In this document: positions 44,488 through 53,933 of the stretch, in pieces
Layout: each line of letters opens with the position of its first letter
How positions within the stretch are numbered: the stretch's first letter is position 1
Assembly (NCBI RefSeq): GCF_000620625.1
Contig: NZ_JIAW01000003.1
Location: 454,480-518,479, forward strand
Length of the DNA: 64,000 bases
Reading direction: 5' to 3'
Source of the DNA: Mycobacterium sp. URHB0044
GTDB taxonomy: Bacteria; Actinomycetota; Actinomycetes; Mycobacteriales; Mycobacteriaceae
Made by a program: the position numbers and the translations under genes
The notes under the pieces: model-generated
Told to the model about the DNA's origin: nothing
Database searches by the model: none
The model's input: only the letters and a program-made list of their open reading frames with translations

Positions 44488-45236
44488 ATGACGATCACAA
44501 CCAAGACGGTCGAACCGGGCATCGTCTCCGTCACCGTCGACTATCCGAAGGTCAACGCCATCCCGTCGAAGGGTTGGTTCGAACTCGGCGACGCCATCAC
44601 CGCGGCAGGCCGGGACCGCAGCACCCACGTGGTGATCCTGCGGGCCGAGGGCCGCGGCTTCAACGCGGGCGTCGACATCAAGGAGATGCAGAACACCGAG
44701 GGCTTCACCGCACTCATCGACGCCAATCGCGGCTGCTTCCACGCGTTCCGCGCGGTCTACGAGTGCGAGGTGCCCGTGGTCGCGGCGGTCAACGGGTTCT
44801 GCGTCGGCGGCGGCATCGGGCTGGTCGGCAACGCCGACGTCATCGTCGCCTCCGACGACGCCACGTTCGGCCTGCCGGAGGTGGAACGCGGCGCACTCGG
44901 CGCGGCTACCCACCTGTCCCGCCTCGTTCCGCAGCACATGATGCGGCGGTTGTTCTTCACCGCGGCCACCGTCGATGCGCAGACGCTGCATCACTTCGGT
45001 TCGGTGCACGAGGTGGTGCCCCGCGCCGACCTCGACGAGGCGGCGTTGCGCGTCGCCCGCGACATCGCAGTCAAGGACACCAGGGTGATCCGGGCGGCGA
45101 AGGAGGCGCTGAACTTGATCGACGTCCAACCGCCGAACGCCAGATATCGGATGGAGCAGGGCTTTACGTTTGAGCTCAACCTGTCCGGCGTGTCCGATGA
45201 ACATCGCGATGCATTCGCCGGGACGAAGAAGGGCAA

Positions 45237-45240
<4 letters not shown>
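44488..45240 (+). CDS. echA20: EchA20, ring-cleaving crotonase (cholesterol CD rings)
   Basis: A 250-aa crotonase matching Rv3550. The oxyanion-hole segments are ILRAEGRGFNAGVDIKEM and AAVNGFCVGGGIGLVGNADV, then GLPEVERGALGAATHLSRLVP. In M. tuberculosis EchA20 hydrolytically opens ring D of the HIEC-CoA-type intermediate. I chose ATG 44488 because AGGA lies ten bases upstream; an in-frame GTG nine bases earlier is too close to it. It overlaps ipdA by four bases. Confidence 0.92.
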
Positions 45241-46123
<883 letters not shown>

Positions 46124-46127
<4 letters not shown>

Positions 46128-46870
46128 TCGCCGTGACCCGTGCCGAGGTGTGTGCCGTCGCGTGCGCGGAGCTGTTCCGCGACGCCGGCGAGATCATGGT
46201 GAGTCCGATGACGACGATCGTGTCCATCGGCGCCCGGCTGGCCCGGTTGACGTTCTCGCCGGACATCGTGTTGACCGATGGCGAGGCGCGGCTGCTGGCC
46301 GACACTCCGGCGATCGGGGTCACCGGCGCGATCGAGGGCTGGATGCCGTTCGGCCGCGTCTTCGAGACGCTCGCCTGGGGTAGGCGCCATGTGGTCATGG
46401 GCGCCAACCAGATCGACCGCTACGGCAACCAGAACCTGTCGGCGTTCGGCCCGCTGCAGCATCCGACCCGTCAGATGTTCGGCGTTCGCGGTGCACCGGG
46501 CAACACCATCAACCACGCGACCAGTTACTGGGTGGGCAACCACTCCAAGCGCGTGTTCGGCGACTCCGTCGACATCGTGTCCGGCATCGGTTGGGACAAG
46601 GTGGATCCCGACAATCCGGCATACCGGTTCGTCAACGTCTTCCGGGTGGTGACGAACCTCGGCGTCTTCGACTTCAACGGGCCGGAGCACCAGATGCGGG
46701 CGGTGTCGTTGCATCCTGGCGTCGCGCCCGAGCAGGTCCGGGAGAACACCTCCTTCGAGGTGCACGACCTGGACTCCGCGGAGCCCACGCGGCTGCCGAC
46801 GCAACAGGAACAGCAGCTCATCCAGGAAGTCATCGACCCGAAAAGCCTGCGGGACAAGGAAGTACGGTGA
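46124..46870 (+). CDS. ipdB: IpdB, beta subunit of COCHEA-CoA hydrolase
   Basis: A 248-aa partner of IpdA matching Rv3552. Blocks include SPMTTIVSIGARLARLTFSPDIVLTDGEARL-type N-terminus, WMPFGRVFETLAWGRRHVVMGANQIDRYGNQN and FDFNGPEHQMRAVSLHPGVAPEQV. It starts with GTG overlapping the ipdA stop by four bases. Its last codons lie in a 12-base tandem repeat that also supplies the ipdC start. Confidence 0.93.
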
Positions 46871-46882
46871 GAAGTACGGTGA
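46859..46882 (+). repeat. 12-base tandem duplication at ipdB/ipdC junction
   Basis: GAAGTACGGTGA occurs twice head-to-tail. Each copy contains GTGA, so ipdC has two in-frame GTG starts, 46867 (overlapping the ipdB stop) and 46879. The first keeps AAGGAA at normal spacing. Confidence 0.85.
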
Positions 46883-47943
46883 GCAAGCTACGCACCCCGC
46901 TCACCGAGTTGGTCGGCATCGAGCATCCCGTCGTGCAGACCGGCATGGGCTGGGTGGCCGGCGCACGACTGGTGGCGGCGACGTCGAACGCCGGCGGTCT
47001 CGGCATCCTCGCCTCGGCGACCATGACGCTCGAGGAACTGGCAACGGCGGTCACCAAGGTCAAGGCTGCCACGGACAAGCCGTTCGGCATCAACATCCGC
47101 GCCGATGCCGGCGACGCGATCGACCGTGTCGACCTGCTGATCCGCGAGGGCGTCAAGGTGGCGTCGTTCGCATTGGCGCCGAAACCCGAACTGATCGCCA
47201 AGCTGAAAGAGGCTGGTGTCGTGGTGATTCCGTCGGTCGGAGCGGCCAAGCACGCCAAGAAGGTCGCAGGCTGGGGCGCCGACGCGGTGATCGTGCAGGG
47301 CGGAGAGGGCGGCGGCCACACCGGGCCGGTAGCGACGACGCTGCTGCTGCCGTCGGTGCTGGACGCGGTGGACATCCCCGTCGTGGCCGCAGGAGGCTTC
47401 TTCGACGGTCGCGGGCTGGCCGCCGCGTTGTCCTACGGTGCCGCGGGCGTCGCGATGGGCACCCGCTTCCTGCTGACGTCGGACTCGACCGTGCCCGATT
47501 CGGTCAAGCAGCGTTACCTCGATGCCGGACTGGACGGCACGGTGGTGTCGACGCGCGTGGACGGCATGCCGCACCGCGTGCTGCGCACCGGGCTGGTCGA
47601 GAAGCTGGAAAGCGGATCGCGGGCGCGTGGTTTCGCCGCGGCGGTGCGCAACGCACACAAGTTCAAGAAGATGTCGGGCATGACCTGGCGATCGATGGTC
47701 ACGGACGGTCTGGCGATGCGCCACGGCAAGGAATTGACCTGGTCGCAAGTCGTGATGGCGGCCAACACGCCCATGCTGTTGAAGGCCGGCCTGGTGGAGG
47801 GCAACACCGATGCAGGCGTGCTCGCGTCGGGACAGGTCGCGGGCATCGTCAACGACTTGCCATCGTGCGCGGAACTCGTCCCGGCGATCGTCAACGACGC
47901 CGTCAAACACCTGCAGGCCGCGGTGGCGTTCGTCGCGTCCTGA
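46867..47943 (+). CDS. ipdC: IpdC, flavin-dependent CD-ring reductase
   Basis: A 358-aa nitronate-monooxygenase-like TIM barrel matching Rv3553. It has TGMGWVAGARLVAATSNAGGLGIL, FGINIRADAGDAIDRV, IVQGGEGGGHTGPVATT, VAAGGFFDGRGLAAALSYGAAGVAMGTRFLLT and the C-terminal NDLPSCAELVPAIVNDA. The family binds FMN; IpdC acts early in HIP degradation after IpdF. GTG 46867 is preferred (AAGGAA upstream, GTGA overlap); GTG 46879 is the alternative created by a tandem duplication. Last gene of the echA20 operon here; no fdxB follows. Confidence 0.92.
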   Translation: MRSTVSKLRTPLTELVGIEHPVVQTGMGWVAGARLVAATSNAGGLGILASATMTLEELATAVTKVKAATDKPFGINIRADAGDAIDRVDLLIREGVKVASFALAPKPELIAKLKEAGVVVIPSVGAAKHAKKVAGWGADAVIVQGGEGGGHTGPVATTLLLPSVLDAVDIPVVAAGGFFDGRGLAAALSYGAAGVAMGTRFLLTSDSTVPDSVKQRYLDAGLDGTVVSTRVDGMPHRVLRTGLVEKLESGSRARGFAAAVRNAHKFKKMSGMTWRSMVTDGLAMRHGKELTWSQVVMAANTPMLLKAGLVEGNTDAGVLASGQVAGIVNDLPSCAELVPAIVNDAVKHLQAAVAFVAS

Positions 47944-47950
47944 CATGAGG

Positions 47951-48041
47951 TGAAGCCATACTCTTCACTTTCGCATGGTTAAGCTATAGTCTTCATATGA
48001 CCGTGATGAAGGCAGAAGCTTCATCGAAGGCAGAAGCTTCA
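47951..48041 (+). promoter_or_regulatory. Array of four TGAAG-N7-CTTCA operator-like palindromes
   Basis: Four 17-base sites lie across the satD promoter and first codons: TGAAG-N7-CTTCA (47951-47967), TTAAG-N7-CTTCA (47979-47995), TGAAG-N7-CTTCA (48007-48023) and CGAAG-N7-CTTCA (48025-48041). Start-to-start spacing is 28, 28 and 18 bases. The second covers the -10 and the last two encode the KAEASS repeats of SatD. They look like binding sites for a dimeric repressor. Confidence 0.75.
47985..47990 (+). promoter_or_regulatory. -10 element for a probable leaderless satD transcript
   Basis: TATAGT ends seven bases before the ATG at 47997, placing the transcription start at or next to the start codon. 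No ribosome site is present. It is inside the second operator-like palindrome. Confidence 0.55.
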
Positions 48042-48662
48042 TCGAAGGCGACGCTGATCGGTGACGTCGTCCGATCGCGCGACGCCGCTGACCGTCGCGC
48101 GTTGCACCGCAACCTGACCACCGCGCTGACGGCCATCGCCGACGGCTCCATCGACGTCCCGGCCTTCACGGTCGGCGACGAGTTTCAGGGCAGCTATCCC
48201 ACCGTCGGTCAGGCGATCGCCGCCGCGCTCTCGGTTCGGCTCGCTATCGCGCCCGATGTCGACGTCCGCTTCGGCATCGGCTGGGGACCGGCCACCGTGC
48301 TCGACCACGACACCGGGATCCAGGACGGGCCGGGCTGGTGGGTGGCGCGCGAAGCGATCGAATGGACCGCCACCGCCCAGCGTCAACCCGGTCTCGCGCT
48401 GGTGCGCACGTCGTACCGAACGGCCGATCCGGCGGGGCCCGCGGCGGACCCGATCAACGCGGCGCTGATGTGTCGGGACCACATGCTTGGATCGCTCGAT
48501 GAACGATCCATCCGCATCCTGAGAGGTCTCGTGCACCACCGGTCCAAGAAGGAACTCGCCGACGAGGAGGGCATCAGCGCGTCGGCCGTATCGCAACGCG
48601 CGGGCCGCGACGGTTTGGATCTCATCGTCGCCGCGTCGCGGTATCTCTCGGAGATCCGATGA
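47997..48662 (+). CDS. SatD-family protein with C-terminal HTH-like segment
   Basis: A 221-aa SatD-family protein. The N-terminus has two KAEASS repeats, then the family core ATLIGDVVRSRDAADRRALHRNL, FTVGDEFQGSYPTVGQAIAAALSVRL, FGIGWGPATVLD and GPGWWVAREAIEW. The end (RSKKELADEEGISASAVSQRAGRDGLDLI) looks like a helix-turn-helix, so DNA binding and autoregulation are plausible. It overlaps the next membrane-protein gene by four bases. It interrupts the cholesterol gene order seen in M. tuberculosis. Molecular role unknown. Confidence 0.75.
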   Translation: MTVMKAEASSKAEASSKATLIGDVVRSRDAADRRALHRNLTTALTAIADGSIDVPAFTVGDEFQGSYPTVGQAIAAALSVRLAIAPDVDVRFGIGWGPATVLDHDTGIQDGPGWWVAREAIEWTATAQRQPGLALVRTSYRTADPAGPAADPINAALMCRDHMLGSLDERSIRILRGLVHHRSKKELADEEGISASAVSQRAGRDGLDLIVAASRYLSEIR

Positions 48663-49396
48663 GCGCGCTGGCCGTACTGCTGATCGCGGTGGGGGTCGGT
48701 GACGTGTGCCGGCGTCTGATCCGCGCGCGGTGGTTGCCGACGGTGGCGGCGCTGGCCACCGTCGTGGTCTGCATGCTGCTCGGTGGGCTGTGGCATCTCG
48801 GCGACCTTCCGCTGCTCCTCATCGCCGCGGCGACCGCCGTCGCCTGGCTGGTGCTCGGTGGTCGCGCGGATCGGGCGGGCATCCGCCAGGCCGTGCCGCT
48901 GGCAGTGTTTGGCGGGGGCGCCGCCCTGTTGATCCTGTTGTCCGGCTGGGCATCTGAGGTGAACGGCCTCGTCGGGCGATGGTCGAATTGGGCTGGCTTG
49001 TTCGGTGCACACCCCGTCGATCCCGACCGATTGCTGATGATCGTCGGCGTGCTGCTGGTGCAACTGGCCACCGGCAATCAGCTGGTTCGTCTGGTGCTCG
49101 GCTCGGTGGGCGCGGTGAAGCCCGTCGGCCAGCCGCAGGCGTCGGACAAGCTCAAGGGCGGCCGGCTGCTCGGTCCCATGGAGCGGCTGCTCATCGTCGG
49201 TCTCGGACTCGGCGGGCAGCTGACGATGGCAACGGCCGTCGTCGCCGCCAAGAGCATCATCCGGTTCCCCGAGATCACCGCACAGAAGGCCAGGGAGAAC
49301 GGCGGCATAGGGATCGACGACGTGACCGAGTACTTCCTGGTCGGCAGCTTCGCCAGTTGGATCCTGGCGCTGGGCGGCCTGGCGCTGGTGCACTAG
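48659..49396 (+). CDS. SatD-linked integral membrane protein
   Basis: A 245-aa membrane protein with about six to seven hydrophobic helices (ALAVLLIAVGVGD; PTVAALATVVVCMLLGG; LPLLLIAAATAVAWLVLGG; AVPLAVFGGGAALLILLSG; LLMIVGVLLVQLATGN; a helix at LLIVGLGLGGQLTM; LVGSFASWILALGGLAL). A conserved-looking cytosolic loop reads SIIRFPEITAQK, followed by DDVTEYFLVGSFASW, a pattern seen in SatE/SatD-linked DUF3307-like proteins. ATG overlaps the satD stop, so it is coupled to it. Function unknown. Confidence 0.7.
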   Translation: MSALAVLLIAVGVGDVCRRLIRARWLPTVAALATVVVCMLLGGLWHLGDLPLLLIAAATAVAWLVLGGRADRAGIRQAVPLAVFGGGAALLILLSGWASEVNGLVGRWSNWAGLFGAHPVDPDRLLMIVGVLLVQLATGNQLVRLVLGSVGAVKPVGQPQASDKLKGGRLLGPMERLLIVGLGLGGQLTMATAVVAAKSIIRFPEITAQKARENGGIGIDDVTEYFLVGSFASWILALGGLALVH

Positions 49397-49479
49397 CCGG
49401 AGCGGCGAAAACCCCTCCCCCGGCACTCGGCGTTCCTACACTCGGCTGTCAGGACAGCAAACAATCGGGGGGACGTCAC

Positions 49480-50595
49480 ATGAAGATGAACGCGGCCGTG
49501 CTGTGGGACTTCAACACCGAATGGAGCGTCGAGGAAGTCGAACTCGACGGGCCGCAGGATGGTGAAGTCCTGGTGTCGTTCGAGGCCACCGGGCTGTGCC
49601 ACTCCGATCACCACGTCCGGACCGGCGACTTCGGCGAGCTCCCGTTGCCGGTGATCGGCGGCCACGAGGGTGCCGGAATCGTGCAGGACGTCGGACCGGG
49701 CGTCCGCGACCTGCAGGTCGGCGACCACGTCGTGGCGTCGTTCCTGCCTGCCTGCGGGCGGTGCCGCTGGTGCGCGACCGGACACCAGAACCTGTGCGAC
49801 CTCGGAGCGCTCATCCTGACCGGCACCCAGGTCGACGGCACGTACCGACGACGGGCTCGCGGCAAGGACGTTGGAGCGGCCTCGCTCTTGGGCACCTTCG
49901 CCCAGTACGGCACGGTTTCGGAGACCTCGCTCGTCAAGATCGACGACGATCTGCCGCTGTCCCGCGCCTGCCTGCTCGGCTGCGGGATCACGACGGGATG
50001 GGGCTCGGCCGTCAATACCGCGGACGTCAGTCCAGGCGACACCGTGGTGGTGATCGGCTGCGGTGGCATCGGAGCCGGCGCCATCCAGGGCGCGTGTCTG
50101 GCGGGAGCGGAGAAGATCGTCGTCGTCGACATCGTTGAGACGAAGCGTGACAAGGCTTTTCAGTTCGGTGCTACCCACTTCGCGACGTCGATGCCGGAAG
50201 CGACGGAGTTGGTTGCCGAGCTCACCAAGGGCGTGATGGCGAATTCCGCCCTACTCACCGTCGGTCTTCTCGAAGGCCCGATGATCAACGAAGCGCTCAA
50301 CATCGTCGGAAAGGGCGGCGCGGTGGTGGTGACGGCCATCGCGTCGATGACCGATGTGACGCCGACGCTTCCGATGGCCATCTTCACGCTGTTTCAGAAG
50401 CGGCTGCTCGGAAGTCTCTACGGTGAAGCGAACCCGCGCGCCGACATCGCGCGCCTCTTGAGCCTCTACCGCGAGGGCAAGCTGCTACTCGACGAGACGG
50501 TGACGGCCGAGTACAAGCTCAACGACATCAATGAGGCCTACGACGACATGCTCGCGGGCCGCAACATCCGCGGCGTGATCATTCACGATCACTGA
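49480..50595 (+). CDS. Zinc-dependent alcohol dehydrogenase (NDMA-dependent type)
   Basis: A 371-aa medium-chain dehydrogenase. Catalytic zinc ligands are in GLCHSDHHV and GGHEGAGIV; the four structural-zinc Cys are in PACGRCRWCATGHQNLC; the NAD-binding loop is VVIGCGGIGAGAIQGA. Overall layout matches actinobacterial NDMA-dependent alcohol dehydrogenases (Rxyl_3153 family), which may keep a tightly bound cofactor. Start ATG 49480 has GGGGGGA upstream. It is convergent with fadA6 with a three-base gap. Whether it acts in steroid catabolism is unknown. Confidence 0.88.
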   Translation: MKMNAAVLWDFNTEWSVEEVELDGPQDGEVLVSFEATGLCHSDHHVRTGDFGELPLPVIGGHEGAGIVQDVGPGVRDLQVGDHVVASFLPACGRCRWCATGHQNLCDLGALILTGTQVDGTYRRRARGKDVGAASLLGTFAQYGTVSETSLVKIDDDLPLSRACLLGCGITTGWGSAVNTADVSPGDTVVVIGCGGIGAGAIQGACLAGAEKIVVVDIVETKRDKAFQFGATHFATSMPEATELVAELTKGVMANSALLTVGLLEGPMINEALNIVGKGGAVVVTAIASMTDVTPTLPMAIFTLFQKRLLGSLYGEANPRADIARLLSLYREGKLLLDETVTAEYKLNDINEAYDDMLAGRNIRGVIIHDH

Positions 50596-50598
50596 GCG

Positions 50599-51747
50599 CT
50601 AGAGGCGTTCGATGATGGTGACGTTGGCGGTGCCGCCACCCTCACACATCGTCTGCAGACCGTAGCGACCGCCGGTGCGCTCCAACGTGTTCAACATCGT
50701 GGCGAACAGCTTGGCGCCGGTCGCACCGAGCGGATGTCCGAGCGCGATGGCGCCGCCGCTGGGGTTGACCTTCTCCGGGTCGGCCTTCGTGTCCTTGAGC
50801 CAGGCCATCACGACGGGGGCGAAGGCCTCGTTGATCTCGACGGTGTCGATGTCCTCGATGGTGAGGCCAGCCTTGTCCAGCGCGTACTGCGTCGCGGGAA
50901 TCGGCCCCGTCAACATGAACACCGGATCCGCACCGCGCGCACTGATGTGGTGAATGCGGGCCCGTGGCTTCAGGCCGTGGTCCTTGACCGCCTGCTCTGA
51001 GGCGAGCAGCACCGCGCTGGCACCGTCGGAAATCTGGCTGGCCATCGCCGCGGTCAGCCGACCACCCTCGACGAGGGTCTTGAGCCCGGCCATCTTCTCC
51101 AGCGACGTGTCGCGCGGCCCTTCGTCGGTGACGAAGCCGTCGACCGGGATGATCTCGTTCTCGAAGTACCCGGCGAGGATCGCCGCTTGTGCCCGTTGAT
51201 GACTGGTGAGCGAGTACTGCTCCATCTCCTCGCGGGAGATGTTCCACTTCTCCGCGATCATCTCGGAGCCACGGAACTGCGAGATCTCCTGATCGCCGTA
51301 GCGGTGCAGCCAGCTCTTCGACTCGTTCGTGGGCGAGGTGAAGCCGAACTGCTCGCCGACGATCATGGCCGAGCTGATCGGGATCTGACTCATGTTCTGC
51401 ATGCCGCCCGCCACGATGACGTCGGCGGTGCCGGACATGATCGCCTGTGCGCCAAACGAAATGGCCTGCTGGCTGGAGCCGCACTGACGGTCGACGGTGA
51501 CGCCGGGGACCTCTTCGGGGTATCCGGCGGCCAGCCACGACAGCCGGGCGATGTTGCCCGCCTGCCCGCCGATGGCGTCGACGCAACCCGCGATCACGTC
51601 GGTGACGGCGCCCGGGTCGAGGTCGGTGCGCTCGAACAGGCCGCGCCAGGCGGCGGCGCCGAGGTCGACCGGGTGGACGCCGGCCAGCGACCCGTTGCGC
51701 TTGCCGATCGCGGTCCGTACAGCGTCGATGACGTACGCCTCGCCCAT
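50599..51747 (-). CDS. fadA6: Thiolase FadA6 (CD-ring degradation)
   Basis: A 382-aa thiolase matching Rv3556c. Catalytic Cys89 in VDRQCGSSQQ, His in [19 protein letters not shown] and Cys in LQTMCEGGGTANV. It cleaves late ring-derived CoA esters. ATG 51747 is preceded by AAGGAG eight bases upstream. It lies just two bases after the kstR2 stop, so the regulator and thiolase form one transcript controlled by the KstR2 box at 52359. Confidence 0.92.
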   Translation of the reverse strand: MGEAYVIDAVRTAIGKRNGSLAGVHPVDLGAAAWRGLFERTDLDPGAVTDVIAGCVDAIGGQAGNIARLSWLAAGYPEEVPGVTVDRQCGSSQQAISFGAQAIMSGTADVIVAGGMQNMSQIPISSAMIVGEQFGFTSPTNESKSWLHRYGDQEISQFRGSEMIAEKWNISREEMEQYSLTSHQRAQAAILAGYFENEIIPVDGFVTDEGPRDTSLEKMAGLKTLVEGGRLTAAMASQISDGASAVLLASEQAVKDHGLKPRARIHHISARGADPVFMLTGPIPATQYALDKAGLTIEDIDTVEINEAFAPVVMAWLKDTKADPEKVNPSGGAIALGHPLGATGAKLFATMLNTLERTGGRYGLQTMCEGGGTANVTIIERL

Positions 51748-51749
51748 GT

Positions 51750-52343
51750 CTAATCTCCTTCTTTCGTGATTCCGCCAAGAACGATGGCCAGATACTGTCG
51801 GCCGACCTGCTCGGCAGTGAGTGGCCCGCCCGGCTGATACCAGCGGACCGAGACCCAGGTGGTGTCGCGGATGAAGCGGTAGACCAGATCGACGTCCAGG
51901 TCGGGGCGGAGGCAGCCTTCTTCGACGCCCTGCTTGAGCACGTCCACCCACATCTGGCGCTGTTCCCGGTTGCGTTCGTCGACGAAGGAGAACTGCGGCA
52001 ACGCCGACAGCCGCTTGGCCTCGTCCTGGTAGATCACGACCTGGGCGTGACGGTGCTCGATCGCTTCGAACGAGGCCATGAACAGGCCCTTGATGCGTTC
52101 CAGCGGATCGCGCTCGCCCTCGACGATTTCGGTGTACCTGGCGAATAGCCAGTCGAGGAAGTCGCGAAGGACCTCCTCGGCCATCTGCTCCTTGGACTTG
52201 AAGTGGTGATAGAGACTGCCGGACAGGATTCCGGCGGAGTCCGCGATGTCGCGCACCGTAGTGGCGCGCAGGCCACGTTCGGCGAACATCGCCGCGGCGA
52301 GGTCGAGCAGCTCGTCGCGGCGGCTCGGAAGCGCCTTGTCCAC
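51750..52343 (-). CDS. kstR2: TetR-family repressor KstR2
   Basis: A 197-aa TetR regulator matching Rv3557c. The HTH is ATTVRDIADSAGILSGSLYHHFKSKEQMAEE; the ligand domain has YQDEAKRLSALPQFSFVDERNREQRQMWVDVLKQG and RFIRDTTWVSVRWYQPGGPLTAEQV. It represses the CD-ring genes until HIP-CoA binds. Start GTG 52343. A KstR2 box lies 15 bases upstream, giving autoregulation, and further boxes are at 44443 and 57675. Confidence 0.94.
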   Translation of the reverse strand: MDKALPSRRDELLDLAAAMFAERGLRATTVRDIADSAGILSGSLYHHFKSKEQMAEEVLRDFLDWLFARYTEIVEGERDPLERIKGLFMASFEAIEHRHAQVVIYQDEAKRLSALPQFSFVDERNREQRQMWVDVLKQGVEEGCLRPDLDVDLVYRFIRDTTWVSVRWYQPGGPLTAEQVGRQYLAIVLGGITKEGD

Positions 52344-52358
52344 CAGATCAGAGTATCA

Positions 52359-52372
52359 ACCAAGCGCTTGCT
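52359..52372. promoter_or_regulatory. KstR2 operator upstream of kstR2
   Basis: ACCAAGCGCTTGCT holds the CAAGnnCTTG core of the KstR2 consensus. It sits between kstR2 and the end of the DUF4173 gene, fitting autoregulation. Confidence 0.88.
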
Positions 52373-52385
52373 CGGCTAGCCCGGG

Positions 52386-53933
52386 CTACGGTCGCGAATA
52401 CGCCGGGACCCAGTAGACCGCACACGCGTCGGCCGGTGGCGTCCCATCGTGGCTGGCGCGCGAGCGGGAGAGGTTGAACTCGTACCAGGCGTCCGGCCCG
52501 TCGTCGCGGTACCGCGCGCACTGCCGAATCGGCTCGGGCAGGCGTGCGAGAGCCTGCTCGGCGTCCGGCGACAAGGACAGCAGATAGTCGGTGTCGAGCA
52601 GCCCGGTCTGCTCGTAGCGGTCGATGTTGCGCTCGGCGATCAACCGTTCCGGGTTGATGCCGGCCAGCCCGAGCAGCGTCGCCACACCGGCGATCAGGAC
52701 CGCGCGCGGCAGCCACCGGGCCGTCATCCCGATGCCCGCCAGGGCGATGAGGACGAACACCGCACCGAGCCACAACTCGATGGCGATGACCATGACGCGT
52801 TGCACGCTGAACCCGTAGGCCTGTTGGTACAGCCACATCCGGTGAATCGCCGAGACCACGACGACCACCGACGCGGTACACATCGTCCCGACGAGCGCCC
52901 GCAGCATTCGACGATCGGCGGTGGTGGTGCGGCCGGCCACCCGGATCACGCAGGACAGCACCAGCAGCGTCAACGCCGACACCCAGAGCAGCTGCCAGAA
53001 ACCCTGCCTGGCGTACTCGGCGTACGTCAGCCCCTCGGTCTCCAAGACGTGGCGGTGCCCGCCGAACAGCACGGTCGCCTGCACGGCGACGAAGGCGATG
53101 AACAGCGCGTCGAGCACGCCGAGCGGCACCGCCCATTCCCACCTCGGCACGGGCCGCATCGGCGCGGGTGCCAACGCGTCCAGCTTCGGCGCGAACCGGA
53201 TCAGGTAGGCGCCACCAAAGATGAACGCCGCCACGACGGCGAGCACGAAGACGCGTGCGACGACGTCGCCGATGTCCAGCGCGGGCATCAGGGTGCCAGC
53301 CACGTGCGCGAAGGCCGGGTCGGCCGCGGCGAACAGGCCGCCGAACACCAGCACCAGGGTCACGGTGATCGCGACGACGGCGGCGGCGCGGCCCAGCTTC
53401 GGTACGCCCACCCCGCGTGGAACCAACTCCGGCAGCGAGCGCCGCATCCAACCGGTCACCCGGCCGGGGAGCACCCACGGGATGAACGGCGCCGAGAACA
53501 CCGACGTCCACGTGCGGCCGCCGACCAGCGTGCCCCAGCCGACCAGCCACGCGGCGATGAGGCAGAGCACGCCGAGCCACTCGGCCGCGAGCACGGCAGG
53601 CACCGCGAGCAGCGCGAGTGTCAGTCCGATTCCGAGCCATTCGCGTCGGGCGGGCCGACGGTCACCGGTGCCATAGACCACCGCGAAGACCAGCACGCCG
53701 GTGATGAGGTAGCCGATGCTCAGCACCGACGGCCGCCACACCGCGGTGCCCAACAGGCCCGCCACGAGCGCCGACACGACGACACGGCGCGGCGCCCGGG
53801 CCAACGGGTCGATGGGCCAGACGCGGTGCGGCCAGATCGTCCAGCCCGGTTCGCCGTAGCTGGGTCGCGCGGGCCCCAACACCGGCGGCGGCAGGGGCTG
53901 CGCGGTGTGCCAGCCCGGAACCATCATCGTCAC
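52386..53933 (-). CDS. DUF4173-family integral membrane protein
   Basis: A 515-aa polytopic protein with roughly 11-12 helices. The DUF4173 signature region is AEYARQGFWQLLWVSALTLLVLS, then RMWLYQQAYGFSVQRVMVIAIELWLGAVFVLIALAG and NPERLIAERNIDRYEQTGLLDTDYLLSLSPDAEQAL, followed by a soluble C-terminal tail with DGTPPADACAVYWVPAYSRP. Start GTG 53933 overlaps the sensor-kinase stop (GTGA), with GAGGAACGCAC upstream. It is the third gene of a regulator-kinase-DUF4173 operon, so it is probably linked to the signalling output or sensing. Function unknown. Confidence 0.8.
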   Translation of the reverse strand: MTMMVPGWHTAQPLPPPVLGPARPSYGEPGWTIWPHRVWPIDPLARAPRRVVVSALVAGLLGTAVWRPSVLSIGYLITGVLVFAVVYGTGDRRPARREWLGIGLTLALLAVPAVLAAEWLGVLCLIAAWLVGWGTLVGGRTWTSVFSAPFIPWVLPGRVTGWMRRSLPELVPRGVGVPKLGRAAAVVAITVTLVLVFGGLFAAADPAFAHVAGTLMPALDIGDVVARVFVLAVVAAFIFGGAYLIRFAPKLDALAPAPMRPVPRWEWAVPLGVLDALFIAFVAVQATVLFGGHRHVLETEGLTYAEYARQGFWQLLWVSALTLLVLSCVIRVAGRTTTADRRMLRALVGTMCTASVVVVVSAIHRMWLYQQAYGFSVQRVMVIAIELWLGAVFVLIALAGIGMTARWLPRAVLIAGVATLLGLAGINPERLIAERNIDRYEQTGLLDTDYLLSLSPDAEQALARLPEPIRQCARYRDDGPDAWYEFNLSRSRASHDGTPPADACAVYWVPAYSRP

